From contig DAHUZT010000015.1 in the NCBI GenBank assembly GCA_027315005.1, positions 1 through 54,834 on the forward strand: a DNA stretch of 54,834 bases. The letters run 5' to 3'. The DNA comes from Acidimicrobiaceae bacterium. Its GTDB lineage: Bacteria > Actinomycetota > Acidimicrobiia > Acidimicrobiales > RAAP-2. Below the pieces are notes generated by a model, which searched no databases, was not told where the DNA came from, and saw only the letters and a program-made list of their open reading frames with translations. Made by a program: the position numbers and the translations under genes. Positions 1-9,050 of this stretch are shown one piece after another. Position 1 is the stretch's first letter, and each line of letters opens with the position of its first letter.

Positions 1-360
1 CACGAGAGCGGCGATGGTCGACACGTTGATGCTCCGGAGCCGGTCCCCGCCGGTGCCACAGGTGTCAACCACATCCAGATCCTGCGGGAGCTCCAGCGGG
101 GTGGCGTGGGCGGACATCGACCGGACGAACCCGGTCATCTCCTCGATCGACTCGCCCTTGGCCCGCAGGGCGACGGCAAGACCGGCGATCTGGGCCGGAG
201 ACGCCCGTCCGGCGAGGACCTCGCCGAGCACCACCTCGGCGTCCTCCGACGAGATCGAATCCCCGGTCAACAGGGTGGTGAGGACCCCGGGCCAACCACC
301 GAGCCGGTCGAAGGTCCCGGGGTCGGCGGGCCCGGTCGATTCCGTGTCGGTCGGTCCCAC
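1..360 (-). CDS. trpD: Anthranilate phosphoribosyltransferase, N-terminal part (cut by window edge)
   Basis: TrpD transfers phosphoribose from PRPP to anthranilate, the second committed step of tryptophan synthesis, in the cytosol. Only the first 120 codons are in the window; the frame is open at base 1. The translated strand shows the family's N-terminal helical region (EVLAGRASPAQIAGLAVALR, then KGESIEEMTGFVRSM) followed by the PRPP-binding signature VVDTCGTGGD and INVSTIAALV. The likely start is GTG at 360, two bases after the stop of the acyl-CoA dehydrogenase gene at 363, so the two are probably cotranscribed. A pyrimidine phosphorylase has a related fold, but the CGTGGD motif and the residues around it fit TrpD best. 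Confidence 0.88.
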   Translation of the reverse strand, partial: MGPTDTESTGPADPGTFDRLGGWPGVLTTLLTGDSISSEDAEVVLGEVLAGRASPAQIAGLAVALRAKGESIEEMTGFVRSMSAHATPLELPQDLDVVDTCGTGGDRLRSINVSTIAALV

Positions 361-362
361 GT

Positions 363-1565
363 TCAGTCCCACCACAGATCGCGAGCGAGGACGCCGCGGG
401 CGATGAGGCCCAGCTGCACCTCGGAGGTCCCCTCGACGATGGTCAGCTGCCGGGCGTCGCGGTACCACTGCTCGGTCGGATGGTCCTCCATGTACCCCGC
501 CGCCCCGAGCAGCTGGACGGCCAGTCCGGAGGCCCGCACGGCCAGTTCGGTGGCGTGGTACTTGGCCATCGACAGGTAGGGAACGTACTCCTTGGTGAAC
601 TTTCCCTGGTCGGCGAGCCATGCCGCCCGGTAGGTCAGCAGGCGGGCGGCTTCGATGTCGACGGCCACCTTGGCGATCTCCCACTGGATGCCCTGGAGAT
701 CGGCGATGGTCCCTCCGAAGGCCTGGCGCTGCTGCACGTACTCGGTGGCGTACATGAGGGCTCCCTCGGCCAGGCCGATGCCCCGGGCGGCCACGATCGG
801 CCGCATGGCATTGAGGCCCAGCATGGCCAGGCGGAACCCGCCCACCTCGCCGATCACGTTGGCAGCCGGCACCCGGACCTCGTCCAATACCAGTTCGCCG
901 GTGTCCACCCCCTTCACCCCCATCTTGTGGTCCGTCCGGCCCACCGACACCCCCGCAGAGGTCCGCTCGACGATGAACGCGGTGATGTCCTCGTGCCGCC
1001 GCGAGGCCGGATCCCCCGTCTTCGCGAACACCGTGTACCAGTCGGCCTCGGACACTCCCGACATCCAGCACTTCGTCCCGGTCAGCACCCATCCGCCCCG
1101 GCCGCCCGACGTGGTGTCGGGCACGGCCCGGGTCCGCATCCCGGCCACGTCGGACCCGGCCACCGCCTCGGACAGCCCGAAGGCGGCCCGCAACTCACCG
1201 CTGGCGATGCCGGGCAGGTAGCGCTGCTTCTGATCGTCGCTGCCCGCGATCAGGACCGGCCCGACTGGCAGCCGGGTCAGCAACAGCATCAGTGCGGCGG
1301 CGTTCGAATACTTGGCCACCTCTTCGATAGCCACGGTCAGACCGAGGATGCCGGCCCCCGAGCCACCGAGCTCGGTGGGGAGGCAGAGCCCGAGCAGGTC
1401 GGCCCCGCGAAAGGCCTCGAAGAGGTCATCGGGGTACGCGCCACTGGAGTCGATCTGGCGAGCCCGCGGCTTGACCTTGTCCTGGGCCAGCTTCCGAACG
1501 CTCTGCTGCAGGTCGGCGAGCTCGGGGGGAAGGTCGAAGTCCACAGGGCCGAAGGTTAGCGGCAC
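363..1565 (-). CDS. Acyl-CoA dehydrogenase
   Basis: FAD-dependent acyl-CoA dehydrogenase of 400 residues, the normal length for the family. It would introduce the alpha-beta double bond into an acyl-CoA ester and pass electrons to ETF. The sequence shows the flavin/substrate signature AAFGLSEAVAGSDVAGM near residue 130, the middle beta domain (TGTKCWMSGVSEADWY), and the C-terminal helical domain with RQAFGGTIADLQGIQW. The motif QLTIVEGTSEVQ near residue 378 holds the expected catalytic glutamate. Substrate chain length cannot be read from sequence. The 2,4-dienoyl-CoA-reductase-like SDR two genes away, on the other strand, would fit fatty-acid or steroid side-chain oxidation. The ATG at 1565 (MPLTFGPVDF) is the only sensible start. 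Confidence 0.93.
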   Translation of the reverse strand: MPLTFGPVDFDLPPELADLQQSVRKLAQDKVKPRARQIDSSGAYPDDLFEAFRGADLLGLCLPTELGGSGAGILGLTVAIEEVAKYSNAAALMLLLTRLPVGPVLIAGSDDQKQRYLPGIASGELRAAFGLSEAVAGSDVAGMRTRAVPDTTSGGRGGWVLTGTKCWMSGVSEADWYTVFAKTGDPASRRHEDITAFIVERTSAGVSVGRTDHKMGVKGVDTGELVLDEVRVPAANVIGEVGGFRLAMLGLNAMRPIVAARGIGLAEGALMYATEYVQQRQAFGGTIADLQGIQWEIAKVAVDIEAARLLTYRAAWLADQGKFTKEYVPYLSMAKYHATELAVRASGLAVQLLGAAGYMEDHPTEQWYRDARQLTIVEGTSEVQLGLIARGVLARDLWWD

Positions 1566-1707
1566 CGATGAACGGCTCTTCGTGCCTTGCTCTTCGCCCC
1601 TTCGCCGGATGGAGCCTCGTGCCCATCGTTCGTGGACGATGCGGTCGGCCGGACCGACGAGTAGGCTCGATCGTCATGGCGGGGGGTGGCAGCGTCATCA
1701 GGGGGGT

Positions 1708-3678
1708 ATGCCGGTGAGCCGTGGGTCGTGCTCGATCCAGCGCTTGAGACGCCAGTGGAAGCCGTTGGTGTTCCTCGGGCTGCTGGCCGCCGTCGCGTCC
1801 GTCTTCACCCCGCACGTCGCCCCTCCGGCTGCAGCGGCACGGGGCCCGGCTGCCCCGACCCCGCCGGGAGGGCTCACCTTCAGGGCCACCGGCTACTTCC
1901 GCATCGGCCACGCCGGGGGGCGTGCCTGGCTGGTGACCCCCCAGGGCCGCCCCTTCTTCTCGACCGGCGTCGACCACGTCACCCCCTACAACGACGTCGA
2001 TCAGACCACCGGACTGTGCCCCTACTGCCAGACCATCGCCAAGAACTATCCGAGCACCTCCGCCTGGGCGACGGCCACGGTGAGCCGCCTCCGCTCCTGG
2101 GGCTTCAACAGCCTGGGGCCGTTCTCCGACGTGGCGACCTTCGGAGCTCAGATGCCCTTCAGCGTCCAGCTCTCCATGGCCTCGGGAAACGACTGGTTCG
2201 CCCCGTCCTTCGTGACCAACGCCGACCAGGTCGCCGCCACCCAGGTGGCACCCCTCGCCCACAACCCGAACCTCATCGGCTTCTACACCGACAGCGAGCT
2301 GCACTGGGGTCCGGGGAGCAGCGACCCGCAGCCGGTCCTCGACAACTATCTGGCCCTGCCGGCCGGTTCGCCCGGACGGGCGGTGGCCGAGCGGTACCTC
2401 GGAGATCCGAACGGGTTCGTCTACGCCCTCGCCACCCGGTACTTCCAGGTGACCACCGCCGCGGTGCGGAGGTACGACCAGCACCACCTCATCCTCGGGG
2501 TCAAGGCGGAGTCCCAGCAGATCCAGCCCCAGCTGCTCGAAGCGGCGCGTCCCTACGTCAACGTGTTCAGCATCGACAACTACACCTTGAAGCCGGGGCT
2601 CGCCCAGATCATCCACCAGATCTGGCCCCAATACCTGCCGGTCGAGCCCAACTTCGCCAACTTCGAGCGGTATCTGAAGCGTCCGATCATGGTGGGCGAG
2701 TACTCCTTCATCGGAGCGGGTCCGGCCACGCCCGACACCGTCCCCCAGGTCTACGCGGTGTACCCGACCCAGGCGGCCCGGGCCGCCGCCTACACCGACC
2801 ACATCGCCCCGCTCTACCTCCATGCCCCCTGGTTCGTCGGCGACGAGTGGTTCGAGTACGTCGACGAACCCCAGGGGGGACGGGTCCCCGACGGGGAGAA
2901 CAACAACTTCGGGCTGGTCAACGTCTTGAACCAGCCCTACCAGGACCTCGTCACCCAGATGGAGATCCTGCACTCCATGGCGGCGGACCGACTCACCGGG
3001 AGCGGTCCGACCTGTGACTCGTGGGCGGAGGGGCCCCACGGCGTGGTGTGCACGGCCGAGATGGCCAATCCGCGATACCCGCTCCAGCTGTTCACCACCA
3101 CTCTCGCCGGGGCCACGGTTGGCAAGCGCTACTCGGGCACCCTGGTCGCCATCGGCGGCCGACCGGCCTACACGTTCTCCCTGACCGGAGGGTCACTTCC
3201 CGAAGGGCTCCGCCTCGACCCGGCGACCGGCCTGATCCGGGGCACACCGAAGGTGCCGGGCACCTTCGCCCTCACCGTCCGGGTCACCGACTCGTCCAAC
3301 CCCGTACCCGAAGTGACCAGCCAACCGGTTTCGATAACCATCGCACCGAGCAGCCTGTCGATCCTGAGCACGCGGCTGCACCCCGAAGTGGTGGGCACCT
3401 CCTTCTGCCGTCAGCTCGTCGCGCGGGGCGGTGTCGCTCCCTACTCGTGGACGGTCACCTCGGGCGGCCTCCCCGAGGGTGTGACCCTCGACCAGGCCGG
3501 TCGGCTCACCGGAACGCCGTCGGCCACCGGGACCACCACCTTCGCGGTGACCGCTATCGACTCCTTCGACCCGGTCGACACCGCGACCGCAAACGAGACC
3601 CTCCCGGTGGTAGCGACCAGAGCAGCCACCCGCGGGATCCACGAGGCGCACGGAGCACCCCGGTGCCGGAGCAGGTGA
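1708..3678 (+). CDS. Secreted glycoside-hydrolase-like protein with two putative Ig-like domains
   Basis: A 656-residue exported protein. ATG 1708 follows a G-rich ribosome-binding stretch. The N-terminus is basic and then hydrophobic (VFLGLLAAVASVF, then an Ala-rich segment), a signal peptide. The body looks like a (beta/alpha)8 glycosidase: it opens with GYFRIGHAGGRAWLVTPQGR and contains GVDHVTPY, RLRSWGFNSLG, a DSELHWG motif (candidate acid/base Glu near residue 200) and IMVGEYSF (candidate nucleophile Glu near 330). This outline resembles agarase-type enzymes, but I cannot assign a GH family. The C-terminal 200 residues are two repeats of the He_PIG type (LPEGLRLDPATGLIRGTP; LPEGVTLDQAGRLTGTP), usually extracellular linkers. 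The gene overlaps the downstream SDR gene by 16 bases, so the two are probably cotranscribed. Confidence 0.75.
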   Translation: MPVSRGSCSIQRLRRQWKPLVFLGLLAAVASVFTPHVAPPAAAARGPAAPTPPGGLTFRATGYFRIGHAGGRAWLVTPQGRPFFSTGVDHVTPYNDVDQTTGLCPYCQTIAKNYPSTSAWATATVSRLRSWGFNSLGPFSDVATFGAQMPFSVQLSMASGNDWFAPSFVTNADQVAATQVAPLAHNPNLIGFYTDSELHWGPGSSDPQPVLDNYLALPAGSPGRAVAERYLGDPNGFVYALATRYFQVTTAAVRRYDQHHLILGVKAESQQIQPQLLEAARPYVNVFSIDNYTLKPGLAQIIHQIWPQYLPVEPNFANFERYLKRPIMVGEYSFIGAGPATPDTVPQVYAVYPTQAARAAAYTDHIAPLYLHAPWFVGDEWFEYVDEPQGGRVPDGENNNFGLVNVLNQPYQDLVTQMEILHSMAADRLTGSGPTCDSWAEGPHGVVCTAEMANPRYPLQLFTTTLAGATVGKRYSGTLVAIGGRPAYTFSLTGGSLPEGLRLDPATGLIRGTPKVPGTFALTVRVTDSSNPVPEVTSQPVSITIAPSSLSILSTRLHPEVVGTSFCRQLVARGGVAPYSWTVTSGGLPEGVTLDQAGRLTGTPSATGTTTFAVTAIDSFDPVDTATANETLPVVATRAATRGIHEAHGAPRCRSR

Positions 3679-4565
3679 TCGACGTCCCCGGTCTCCCGCC
3701 ACCCCCACCGATCGGCGCGTCGGCCCTCGCGCCGGAGACCTACCGGCACCAGGTGGTGGTGGTCACCGGAGGAGGCACCGGACTGGGCAGGTCCATCGCC
3801 ACCGAATTCGGGCGGCTCGGTGCCGCCGTCGCCATCGTGAGCCGGGATGGAGAGCACCGCTCCGCCGGGATCGAAGCGGTGGAGGCAGTCGGGGCGGTTG
3901 CCATGGGAGCAGCCTGCGACATCCGGGATCCCGAGGGCATCGCCACCGCCTTCGACGCGGTCAACCGGCAACTCGGCCCGATCGACGTCCTCATCAACAA
4001 TGCCGCCGGTAACTTCCCGGTGCCGGCCGAGGACATGAGCCCGAACGCCTGGCGCACCGTGGTGGACATCGTGCTGAACGGAACCTTCCTGTGCTGCCGC
4101 AACCTCGCCCGGCGGCTCATCCCCACCGGCCGGGGGGGTGCCATCGTCAACGTGGGTGCCTCGTACGCCTGGACGGGAGGACCGGGCTTCGCCCATTCGG
4201 CGGCGGCCAAGGCCGGCGTGAAGAACCTGACCGAGACGCTGGCAGTGGAGTGGGCCCCCTACGGCATCCGGGTCAACGGTCTCGTTCCCGGTCTCATGCC
4301 CCATGAGGACGAAACGGACGCAATCGCCGGGATACCGGGCAGGCACGACCGCGAGGACAGCCGGGTCCCGGCCGGCCGGGTCGGCTACCCGAGGGAGCTG
4401 GCCTGGGCCGCCACCTTCCTGTGCTCCCCCTACGCCGCCTACATCAGCGGTCATTCACTCGTGGTCGACGGCGCCAACTGGCAGCGCCGCCACACCGTCC
4501 AGCCACCGTTCACCCCGATACGCCAGCAGCTCGGGCGCCCACCCTTCGGGAAGGGTACCGACTGA
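3663..4565 (+). CDS. SDR-family oxidoreductase, 2,4-dienoyl-CoA reductase type
   Basis: A 300-residue short-chain dehydrogenase/reductase. The Rossmann motif is [12 protein letters not shown], followed by LINNAAGNF. The usual YxxxK motif is absent: Lys lies in HSAAAKAG, with His where Tyr normally sits, but a Tyr in GASYAW lies 15 residues before the Lys. That is the Tyr/Lys arrangement known from 2,4-dienoyl-CoA reductases (DECR), so NADPH-dependent reduction of a dienoyl-CoA is the best inference. The C-terminal [14 protein letters not shown] is typical of the family. GTG 3663 is preceded by GGAG with a 7-base spacer; a second in-frame GTG at 3675 overlaps the upstream stop. The gene overlaps the glycoside-hydrolase-like gene by 16 bases. 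Confidence 0.88.
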   Translation: MPEQVIDVPGLPPPPPIGASALAPETYRHQVVVVTGGGTGLGRSIATEFGRLGAAVAIVSRDGEHRSAGIEAVEAVGAVAMGAACDIRDPEGIATAFDAVNRQLGPIDVLINNAAGNFPVPAEDMSPNAWRTVVDIVLNGTFLCCRNLARRLIPTGRGGAIVNVGASYAWTGGPGFAHSAAAKAGVKNLTETLAVEWAPYGIRVNGLVPGLMPHEDETDAIAGIPGRHDREDSRVPAGRVGYPRELAWAATFLCSPYAAYISGHSLVVDGANWQRRHTVQPPFTPIRQQLGRPPFGKGTD

Positions 4566-4663
4566 TCGGACCCGACGGAGTCGGCGGCCATCGGTCGGAA
4601 CCCGACGGCAGGGCGGATAGAACGGACGGCGACGACAATTTCCGTCGCACCGAGGAGCAGACC

Positions 4664-5554
4664 GTGACCGACGAAACGACCCGCGCAGACAACCGTCCAG
4701 TGGAGGCCAGCGGGCGTTTTCGCCTCGGCGATCTGGAGGTGCACCGGCTCGGCTTCGGGGCAATGCAGCTCACCGGCCCCGGGGTGTGGGGACAACCGGC
4801 CGATCCGGCCCAGTGCCTCGCCGTGCTCGAGAGGGCGGTCGACCTCGGTGTCGACCTCATCGACACCGCCGACTCCTACGGGCCCGAGGTGAGCGAGAGC
4901 CTCGTCTTCCAGGCACTCCACCCCTACCCCGATGGGTTGGTGATAGCCACCAAGGCCGGTCTCACCCGGCAGGGGCCCGGCCAGTGGCTTCCGGTCGGCC
5001 GGCCCGAGTACCTCCGCCAGCAGTGCGAGCTCAGCTCGAGGCGGCTCGGCCTCGAGCGGATCGACCTGTTCCAGCTCCACCGGATCGACCCCAAGGTCCC
5101 CGCCGACGAGCAGTTCGGCACGCTGGCCGAGCTGATCGCCGAGGGTAAGGTCCGGCACGTCGGACTATCGCAGGTGAGCGTCGACGAGATCGAGGCGGCG
5201 CGCCGGATCGTTCCTGTCACCAGCGTGCAGAACCGCTTCAACCTCACCGATCGGTCCTCCTCGGATGTCCTCGACTACTGCACCGAGCCCCACATCGGGT
5301 TCATCCCCTGGTTTCCGATGGCGGCAGGTTCCCTGGCACGTCCTGGTGCCGTCGTCGACCGGATCGTGGGAGAGACCGGTGCCACTCCGGCACAGGTGTC
5401 CCTGGCCTGGCTGCTCAGACGATCACCGGTGATGCTGCCCATCCCCGGAACCAAGTCGGTCGACCACGTCGAGGAGAACTGCGGAGCAGCGCGGATCGAG
5501 CTGACCGACGAACAGGTGTCGCTCCTCGATGCAGCATCCGGCTCTGCTCGCTGA
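4664..5554 (+). CDS. Aldo/keto reductase
   Basis: A 296-residue NADPH-dependent aldo/keto reductase with a TIM-barrel fold. The catalytic residues are visible: Asp and Tyr in [15 protein letters not shown], Lys in LVIATKAG and His in LFQLHRID. The cofactor-binding end shows [26 protein letters not shown] 4664 is preceded by GAGGAG with a 6-base spacer, which decides the start; the open frame runs further upstream but that part does not look coding. The gene lies about 100 bases after the SDR gene and converges on the P450 gene with only 19 bases between stops. The substrate is unknown; the subgroup resembles bacterial reductases annotated as pyridoxal or oxidoreductase AKRs. Confidence 0.92.
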   Translation: MTDETTRADNRPVEASGRFRLGDLEVHRLGFGAMQLTGPGVWGQPADPAQCLAVLERAVDLGVDLIDTADSYGPEVSESLVFQALHPYPDGLVIATKAGLTRQGPGQWLPVGRPEYLRQQCELSSRRLGLERIDLFQLHRIDPKVPADEQFGTLAELIAEGKVRHVGLSQVSVDEIEAARRIVPVTSVQNRFNLTDRSSSDVLDYCTEPHIGFIPWFPMAAGSLARPGAVVDRIVGETGATPAQVSLAWLLRRSPVMLPIPGTKSVDHVEENCGAARIELTDEQVSLLDAASGSAR

Positions 5555-5573
5555 TCGACGGGTCGGGCCGCCC

Positions 5574-6761
5574 TCAGGGCTCGGAGAAGACCACCGGTGC
5601 CGCCTCGAGGCCGGCGATGACCGGGGAAGCCGTCCGCACCACCGGACCCACCGCTTCGACCGAGGCGAACCGGGCCAGCAACTCCTCGAGGAGGATCCGC
5701 CCCTCCAGGCGGGCGAGCACCGCCCCGATGCAGAAGTGGGGACCGAAACCGAAGGCCAAATGGGGGTTCGGGTCGCGGGTCACGTCGAACCGATCGGCCG
5801 TCGGCCCGAACACCGCCTCGTCCCGGTTGGCCGATGCGTACAGCATCAGGATCGGCTCATCCGTGCTGAGATGATGGCCGGCCAGCTCGACCGGTCGGGT
5901 GGTAGTGCGCATGAAGGCCACGACCGGTGTGGTCCATCGCAGCATCTCCTCGACGGCGATCGGCAGGGAGCGCGGGGCGCCCCTCTTGGTCCGGTCCCTG
6001 AGCGTCTCCCACTGCGCAGGGGCGCCGGTGAACGCCACCAGTCCCCCAGACATCAAGTTGCGGGTGGTCTCGTTGCCGGCCACCAGCAGCTGAACGAGGA
6101 ACATGGCCAGCTCCTCGTCGCTCAGCCGGTCGCCTTCGACCTCGGCGGCGGCCAGTTCGGAGATGATGTCGTCGGTCGGCTCCTTCCGGCGCGCCTCGGC
6201 GGCGGCCAGGAGGTAGTCGACCATCTCCGCCCCGAGGGCGGCCCGTTCCTCCTCGGGCCAGTCGGTGGCACCGGGGATGACCGCTTCGGACCAGCGGAAG
6301 AAGCGCGGCCACTCCGCCTCGGGCACCCCGAGCAGGTCACTGATCACTTGGAGTGGCAGCGGCACCGCGAGGTCGGAGACGACGTCGACCGCCTCACCGG
6401 GAACTATCCGCTCCACCAGGGCCCGGGTCCGCTGGCGTACTCCGTCCTCGAGCGCCCGGACGAAGCTGGGGCGGAAGCCGGGCTGGACCAGGTCCCGGTA
6501 GCGGGTGTGCTTGGGCGGGTCGGTGTGCATCATGGTCGGGGGGCTGTCGTAGGTCGAACCGATCTCCATGGTCAGGATCCCCCGACCCGAGCAGAACCCG
6601 TCCGGATCGCGTGACACGGTCACCACTTCGGCATGGCGGCTGGCCACCCAGACCCCGGGGTCGGCCACGTAGGAGAGGGGATCCTCGGAGCGGAGCCGCG
6701 CATAGAGGGGGAAGGGGTCGCCCAGGTAGAAGTCCGGATCGAGGATGGGATCGGCGAGCAC
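5574..6761 (-). CDS. Cytochrome P450
   Basis: A soluble class I bacterial P450 of 395 residues, a usual length. All landmarks are present: the I-helix oxygen-binding motif LLVAGNETTRN, the K-helix ExxR in VEEMLRWTTPV, and the haem-binding loop FGFGPHFCIGAVLARLE carrying the proximal Cys. HTDPPKHTRYRDLVQPGF is the conserved C-helix region. The start is inferred at GTG 6761 (VLADPILDPDFY), 16 bases after the stop of the DUF2510 gene; the open frame runs upstream into that gene but that part is not P450-like. No dedicated ferredoxin or reductase lies next to it. Substrate is unknown; the type is common in actinobacterial lipid, steroid or terpene oxidation. Confidence 0.92.
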   Translation of the reverse strand: MLADPILDPDFYLGDPFPLYARLRSEDPLSYVADPGVWVASRHAEVVTVSRDPDGFCSGRGILTMEIGSTYDSPPTMMHTDPPKHTRYRDLVQPGFRPSFVRALEDGVRQRTRALVERIVPGEAVDVVSDLAVPLPLQVISDLLGVPEAEWPRFFRWSEAVIPGATDWPEEERAALGAEMVDYLLAAAEARRKEPTDDIISELAAAEVEGDRLSDEELAMFLVQLLVAGNETTRNLMSGGLVAFTGAPAQWETLRDRTKRGAPRSLPIAVEEMLRWTTPVVAFMRTTTRPVELAGHHLSTDEPILMLYASANRDEAVFGPTADRFDVTRDPNPHLAFGFGPHFCIGAVLARLEGRILLEELLARFASVEAVGPVVRTASPVIAGLEAAPVVFSEP

Positions 6762-6777
6762 GTGGGGCCGGCTGCGC

Positions 6778-7317
6778 TCAGTAGGGCCCGATGCGCTGAT
6801 CGGGACTGGTGTCGACGAGCGGTCGGCCGTCCTTCGACACGTACGAGGTCCATTGCGAACCGTCCCACCACCGATAGTCGAAGTGCCCACCCGGATCGGG
6901 GTGCCAACCCGGTGGCGGGAACGCCGGGGAAGCGACCGATCCCCGGCGATCCGGGGCCGGACCACCCAACGGGGTGCGATGAGGCTGACCCGGAGGGGTC
7001 CCGCCACCGCCGTTGGCGGGTCGAGGATAGGCGGGGAACCGGTCGGCCGCACTGGGCTGTGCGGCCGGCATCGCTCCCGGAAGAAAGAGGGCGCCGCTGC
7101 GCCGGGCGCGACGGATGCCGACCCCGTGGGCGATCAGGTAGAGGACGAGACCGAGGACGAGGGAGAGGAACCAGAAGAGCGCCCAGAGCAGAGAAGGCAG
7201 GCCCCAGGGGGTCCGGCCGAGGGCCAGGCGGTCCCTTTCGGACAGCCGATAGCCCAGTACCGCCCATACCACCGAGAGGATCAAGAGCAGGACCAGCTCG
7301 CCGTTACTGACGTTCAT
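6778..7317 (-). CDS. DUF2510-domain membrane protein
   Basis: A 179-residue protein starting at ATG 7317 (MNVSNGEL). Two hydrophobic segments near the N-terminus (VLLLILSVVWAVLGY and LLWALFWFLSLVLGLVLYLI) predict a membrane hairpin, with basic residues (RRARR) after the second. A Pro/Gly-rich linker follows, and then a C-terminal DUF2510 module with the usual PPGWHPDPGG and YRWWDGSQWTSYV. DUF2510 is an actinobacterial domain of unknown function, typically attached to membrane segments. The gene is just upstream of the P450 gene in the same direction, with 16 bases between them, and may be cotranscribed. Confidence 0.85.
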   Translation of the reverse strand: MNVSNGELVLLLILSVVWAVLGYRLSERDRLALGRTPWGLPSLLWALFWFLSLVLGLVLYLIAHGVGIRRARRSGALFLPGAMPAAQPSAADRFPAYPRPANGGGGTPPGQPHRTPLGGPAPDRRGSVASPAFPPPGWHPDPGGHFDYRWWDGSQWTSYVSKDGRPLVDTSPDQRIGPY

Positions 7318-7392
7318 CGACTGAATTGTAGGCCGGTGGTGCCCCACTGGCTGCGAAGGGAGGACAGGACCTCGCCACGAGGCACCGGGCGT

Positions 7393-8928
7393 TCAGCTCA
7401 TCGAAGCGATCGGCTGCTTGGGCGGGTACGGACCGAAGCTCATCAGGTGGTCCCGGATCCCGCTGGTGAAGGCGTCGATGTAGGCGAGCTTGCGGATCAT
7501 GTAGCTGCGAGACTCCTTGGGGTCGAGGTAGAGGTTGTAGAGGCGCCCGTGCGAGTACTTCTGGGTGACGCCTGTGAACCCTCCGAGGTTGAGGCAGTCG
7601 CGGTCGTCGTCGGAGGTCGACGCCACCATGAACTTCCACTCCCCCACCCGCAGGGCGGAGAAGACGTTGGTGAGCCAGTAGTACAGATACTTGCGATTGG
7701 ACAGTCCGTCCGGGGTGAGCAGAAACGAGGTCTGGTCGACCCCGTCGACGTAACGATCCACGGGGACCCGGTCCCCGGCGTCGGCAAGATGGAGCACGGT
7801 GTTGAACAGGTCCATCAGCGAGACGATCCCATCGGTCGCCTCGTCGGCTTCGATCATCCCGGGCCAGGTCACGATGCCAGGCACTCGTTGCCCTCCCTCC
7901 CAGGTCGATCCCTTCGCACAGCGGAAGGGCGAGTAGGCCGCATCCGGCCAGGTCTCCATCTCGGGGCCGTTGTCCGACGAGACGAAGACGACCGTGTCCT
8001 CCATCTGGCCGGTGACCTCGAGCGCGGTCACCAGGCGGCCCACGATGTCGTCGAGTTCCACAATGGTGTCCTTGTAGGGATGCTTGGCCGGCGAACTGCC
8101 GAGGAACCGCTGGTGGGGGTAGTTGTCGAAGTGGGCGCCGCGGGTGCAGTGATAGAGGAACCAGGGTGTCCGCTCCTCACCGGGCTGTGGCGCCATTCGT
8201 CGGATGAAGCCGAGCGAATAGTCGGCCCACTTGTCGTCGAGCAACGAGAGCACGGGGACGGTGACCTCTTCCACGTTCTCGATCTCGCCTCCGCGGGAGG
8301 CGTGCACGAAGCACTTGTTGAAAGGCAGGTTCTCGATCCACCGGGTCCGTTCCTCGCTGTAGACGATCTCGGGGAAGAAGTTCGGGTCGCGCCACTCGGT
8401 GTACATGTCCGACACCGAAAGAAAGCCGTAGAAGTCGTCGAAACCTGCGTTCTGGGGCTGCGACTCGGTGTTCTCCCCCATGTGCCACTTGCCCACCGCC
8501 TGGGTGGCGTACCCGGCGTCGGAGAGGAGCTGGGCCAGGGTCAGCTCACCGGCGAGACCTCCGGGCTGACCGTACATGGGCGGACGCAGCAAACCGTGGC
8601 GCATGGGCAACCGACCGGTCATGAGCGAGGCGCGCGATGGGGTGCACGAGGGTTCCGAGTAGCAGGATGTGAGCAGCTTGCCCCGACGGGCGAGGCGGTC
8701 GATGTTGGGAGTCGGGGCCCCGACGGCAACACCCCCGCCGTAACAGCCGAAGTCACCCCATCCGACGTCGTCGAAGAGGATGAACACCACGTTGGGGCGC
8801 TTGCCCGAGCTCCCCCGGTAACGATCGAGCACCTCTGCGGCGTGTGCCTCCTGATCGGCAAGGACGAACCGCGCCTCGAGGCTGTCCCGCTCGCGGGTTG
8901 CCTCCGCCACCACCGGATCGTGTGTCAT
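7393..8928 (-). CDS. Arylsulfatase-type sulfatase (alkaline phosphatase superfamily)
   Basis: A 511-residue sulfatase. The sulfatase signature SCTPSRASLMTGR contains the Cys that would be converted to formylglycine, with the conserved Arg three residues later. The metal-binding start NVVFILFDDVGWGDFG and the second metal motif VVFVSSDNGPEMETW are present. ATG 8928 has an AGGGGGA ribosome-binding site; the longer frame begins in non-coding-looking sequence. No signal peptide is visible, so a cytosolic location is inferred. The formylglycine-generating enzyme that it would need is not in this window. Substrate is not predictable. About 120 bases separate it from the YfhO-like gene upstream. Confidence 0.92.
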   Translation of the reverse strand: MTHDPVVAEATRERDSLEARFVLADQEAHAAEVLDRYRGSSGKRPNVVFILFDDVGWGDFGCYGGGVAVGAPTPNIDRLARRGKLLTSCYSEPSCTPSRASLMTGRLPMRHGLLRPPMYGQPGGLAGELTLAQLLSDAGYATQAVGKWHMGENTESQPQNAGFDDFYGFLSVSDMYTEWRDPNFFPEIVYSEERTRWIENLPFNKCFVHASRGGEIENVEEVTVPVLSLLDDKWADYSLGFIRRMAPQPGEERTPWFLYHCTRGAHFDNYPHQRFLGSSPAKHPYKDTIVELDDIVGRLVTALEVTGQMEDTVVFVSSDNGPEMETWPDAAYSPFRCAKGSTWEGGQRVPGIVTWPGMIEADEATDGIVSLMDLFNTVLHLADAGDRVPVDRYVDGVDQTSFLLTPDGLSNRKYLYYWLTNVFSALRVGEWKFMVASTSDDDRDCLNLGGFTGVTQKYSHGRLYNLYLDPKESRSYMIRKLAYIDAFTSGIRDHLMSFGPYPPKQPIASMS

Positions 8929-9050
8929 CGCCGCGTCCCCCTGTCGCTGTGGCCGGACATGACGGCAGATGCTAGCCAGCGTCGGACCGGCGACGTCGTA
9001 GACCGCGGCCCGGCACGGGTCCACCGGAGCCGAAGGGGAGGAACCAGCCG

